A stretch of DNA of 64,000 nucleotides. It comes from JAAFHZ01 sp964247085. Its GTDB lineage: Bacteria; Cyanobacteriota; Cyanobacteriia; Cyanobacteriales; Chamaesiphonaceae. The notes under the pieces were generated by a model. That model was not told the DNA's origin, made no database searches, and saw only the letters and a program-made list of their open reading frames with translations. Location: assembly GCA_964247085.1 (NCBI GenBank), contig CAXTSX010000011.1:1-64000 (forward strand), in the 5' to 3' direction. Below, in pieces: positions 63,904 to 64,000 of the stretch. Position 1 is the stretch's first letter. Each line of letters starts with the position of its first letter. A program made the position numbers and the translations under genes.

Positions 63904-64000
63904 ATGAAATCTGATTCCGTGCAAGCTTTTAACGATCGAGTAGCTGCTTCCCCAGAATTGCAGACTAAGCTACGTGCCGTAACTTCGCCGTTGGCTTTCT
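63904..64000 (+). CDS. Nif11-like leader-peptide family protein (partial)
   Basis: ATG at 63904, with AAGGA upstream, opens a frame that runs off the window. The 32 visible residues include VQAFNDRVAASPELQTKLRAV, which fits the N-terminal Nif11 helix pattern (FxxxVxxSPELQxKL). Nif11-type leaders often precede modified peptides (nitrile-hydratase-like leader peptides and proteusins) in cyanobacteria. Only the leader part is visible, so the type of product is open. Confidence 0.55.
   Translation, partial: MKSDSVQAFNDRVAASPELQTKLRAVTSPLAF

Noticed and set aside
63905..64000. Self-targeting spacers against this window
   Set aside because: While reading I saw no spacer matching genes in the window, but this was not an exhaustive comparison.

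Overview
The window looks like chromosomal DNA of a cyanobacterium. CGATCG and GCGATCGC (HIP1-type) words occur throughout, and several families are typical of cyanobacteria (DUF4346 protein, DUF1517-like protein, single-domain Nfu, SLH-domain protein, Uma2 nucleases). No rRNA or complete insertion sequence was seen. The species cannot be named from the sequence alone.

Layout. 1-7.2 kb: rsmE, two paralogous secreted Ser/Asn/Ala-rich proteins flanking a large outer-membrane-type beta-barrel protein, and a BCS1-like AAA ATPase. 7.7-12.1 kb: an AT-richer four-gene cluster with a 2-deoxy-scyllo-inosose-synthase-like sugar phosphate cyclase, an MFS transporter, a TIM-barrel isomerase and an SDR dehydrogenase, probably a small cyclitol pathway. 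12.3-23.5 kb: mostly housekeeping genes (SMR exporter, dapB, hydrolase, DUF1517-like, tRNA-Pro, WD40 protein, lipoprotein, ureF, a MazEF pair, ppk1, a small protein, trmFO, GFA protein). 23.5-27.1 kb: a minus-strand defence cassette of DarT toxin, DarG antitoxin, a GHKL ATPase with no standard start codon, a STAS-like protein and a PIN-like protein, with gene debris downstream. 27.3-43.3 kb: ftsH, a NYN/PIN-like protein, tgt, a fused 5-oxoprolinase/hydantoinase with a divergent LysR regulator, a sugar epimerase, bioF, a ParA-type pair, a DUF4346 protein, tRNA-Arg, nfu, an SLH protein, tmk, folB and a secreted protein.

43.4-62.5 kb: a complete type I-C CRISPR-Cas locus in the order cas3-cas5-cas8c-cas7-(uma2)-cas4-cas1-cas2, followed by a leader and a very long array. 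By my hand count the array has 145 repeats of 37 nt and 144 spacers. The repeat folds into an 8-bp stem capped by a C(UUCG)G tetraloop. Some spacers are near-duplicates whose differences are almost all synonymous in one shared reading frame, as expected if they came from the same coding gene of diverging phages. One spacer resembles the right end of an IS200/IS605 element. Past the array lie a small secreted protein and a VapBC-type toxin-antitoxin pair, then two decayed repeats flanking one spacer, so the old end of the array seems to have been split. The window ends inside a Nif11-like leader-peptide gene.

Together the accessory regions form two defence blocks (DarTG cassette, CRISPR with toxin-antitoxin genes) and one possible natural-product cluster within otherwise ordinary chromosomal genes. 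All family calls come from motif recognition by eye; no database search was run.
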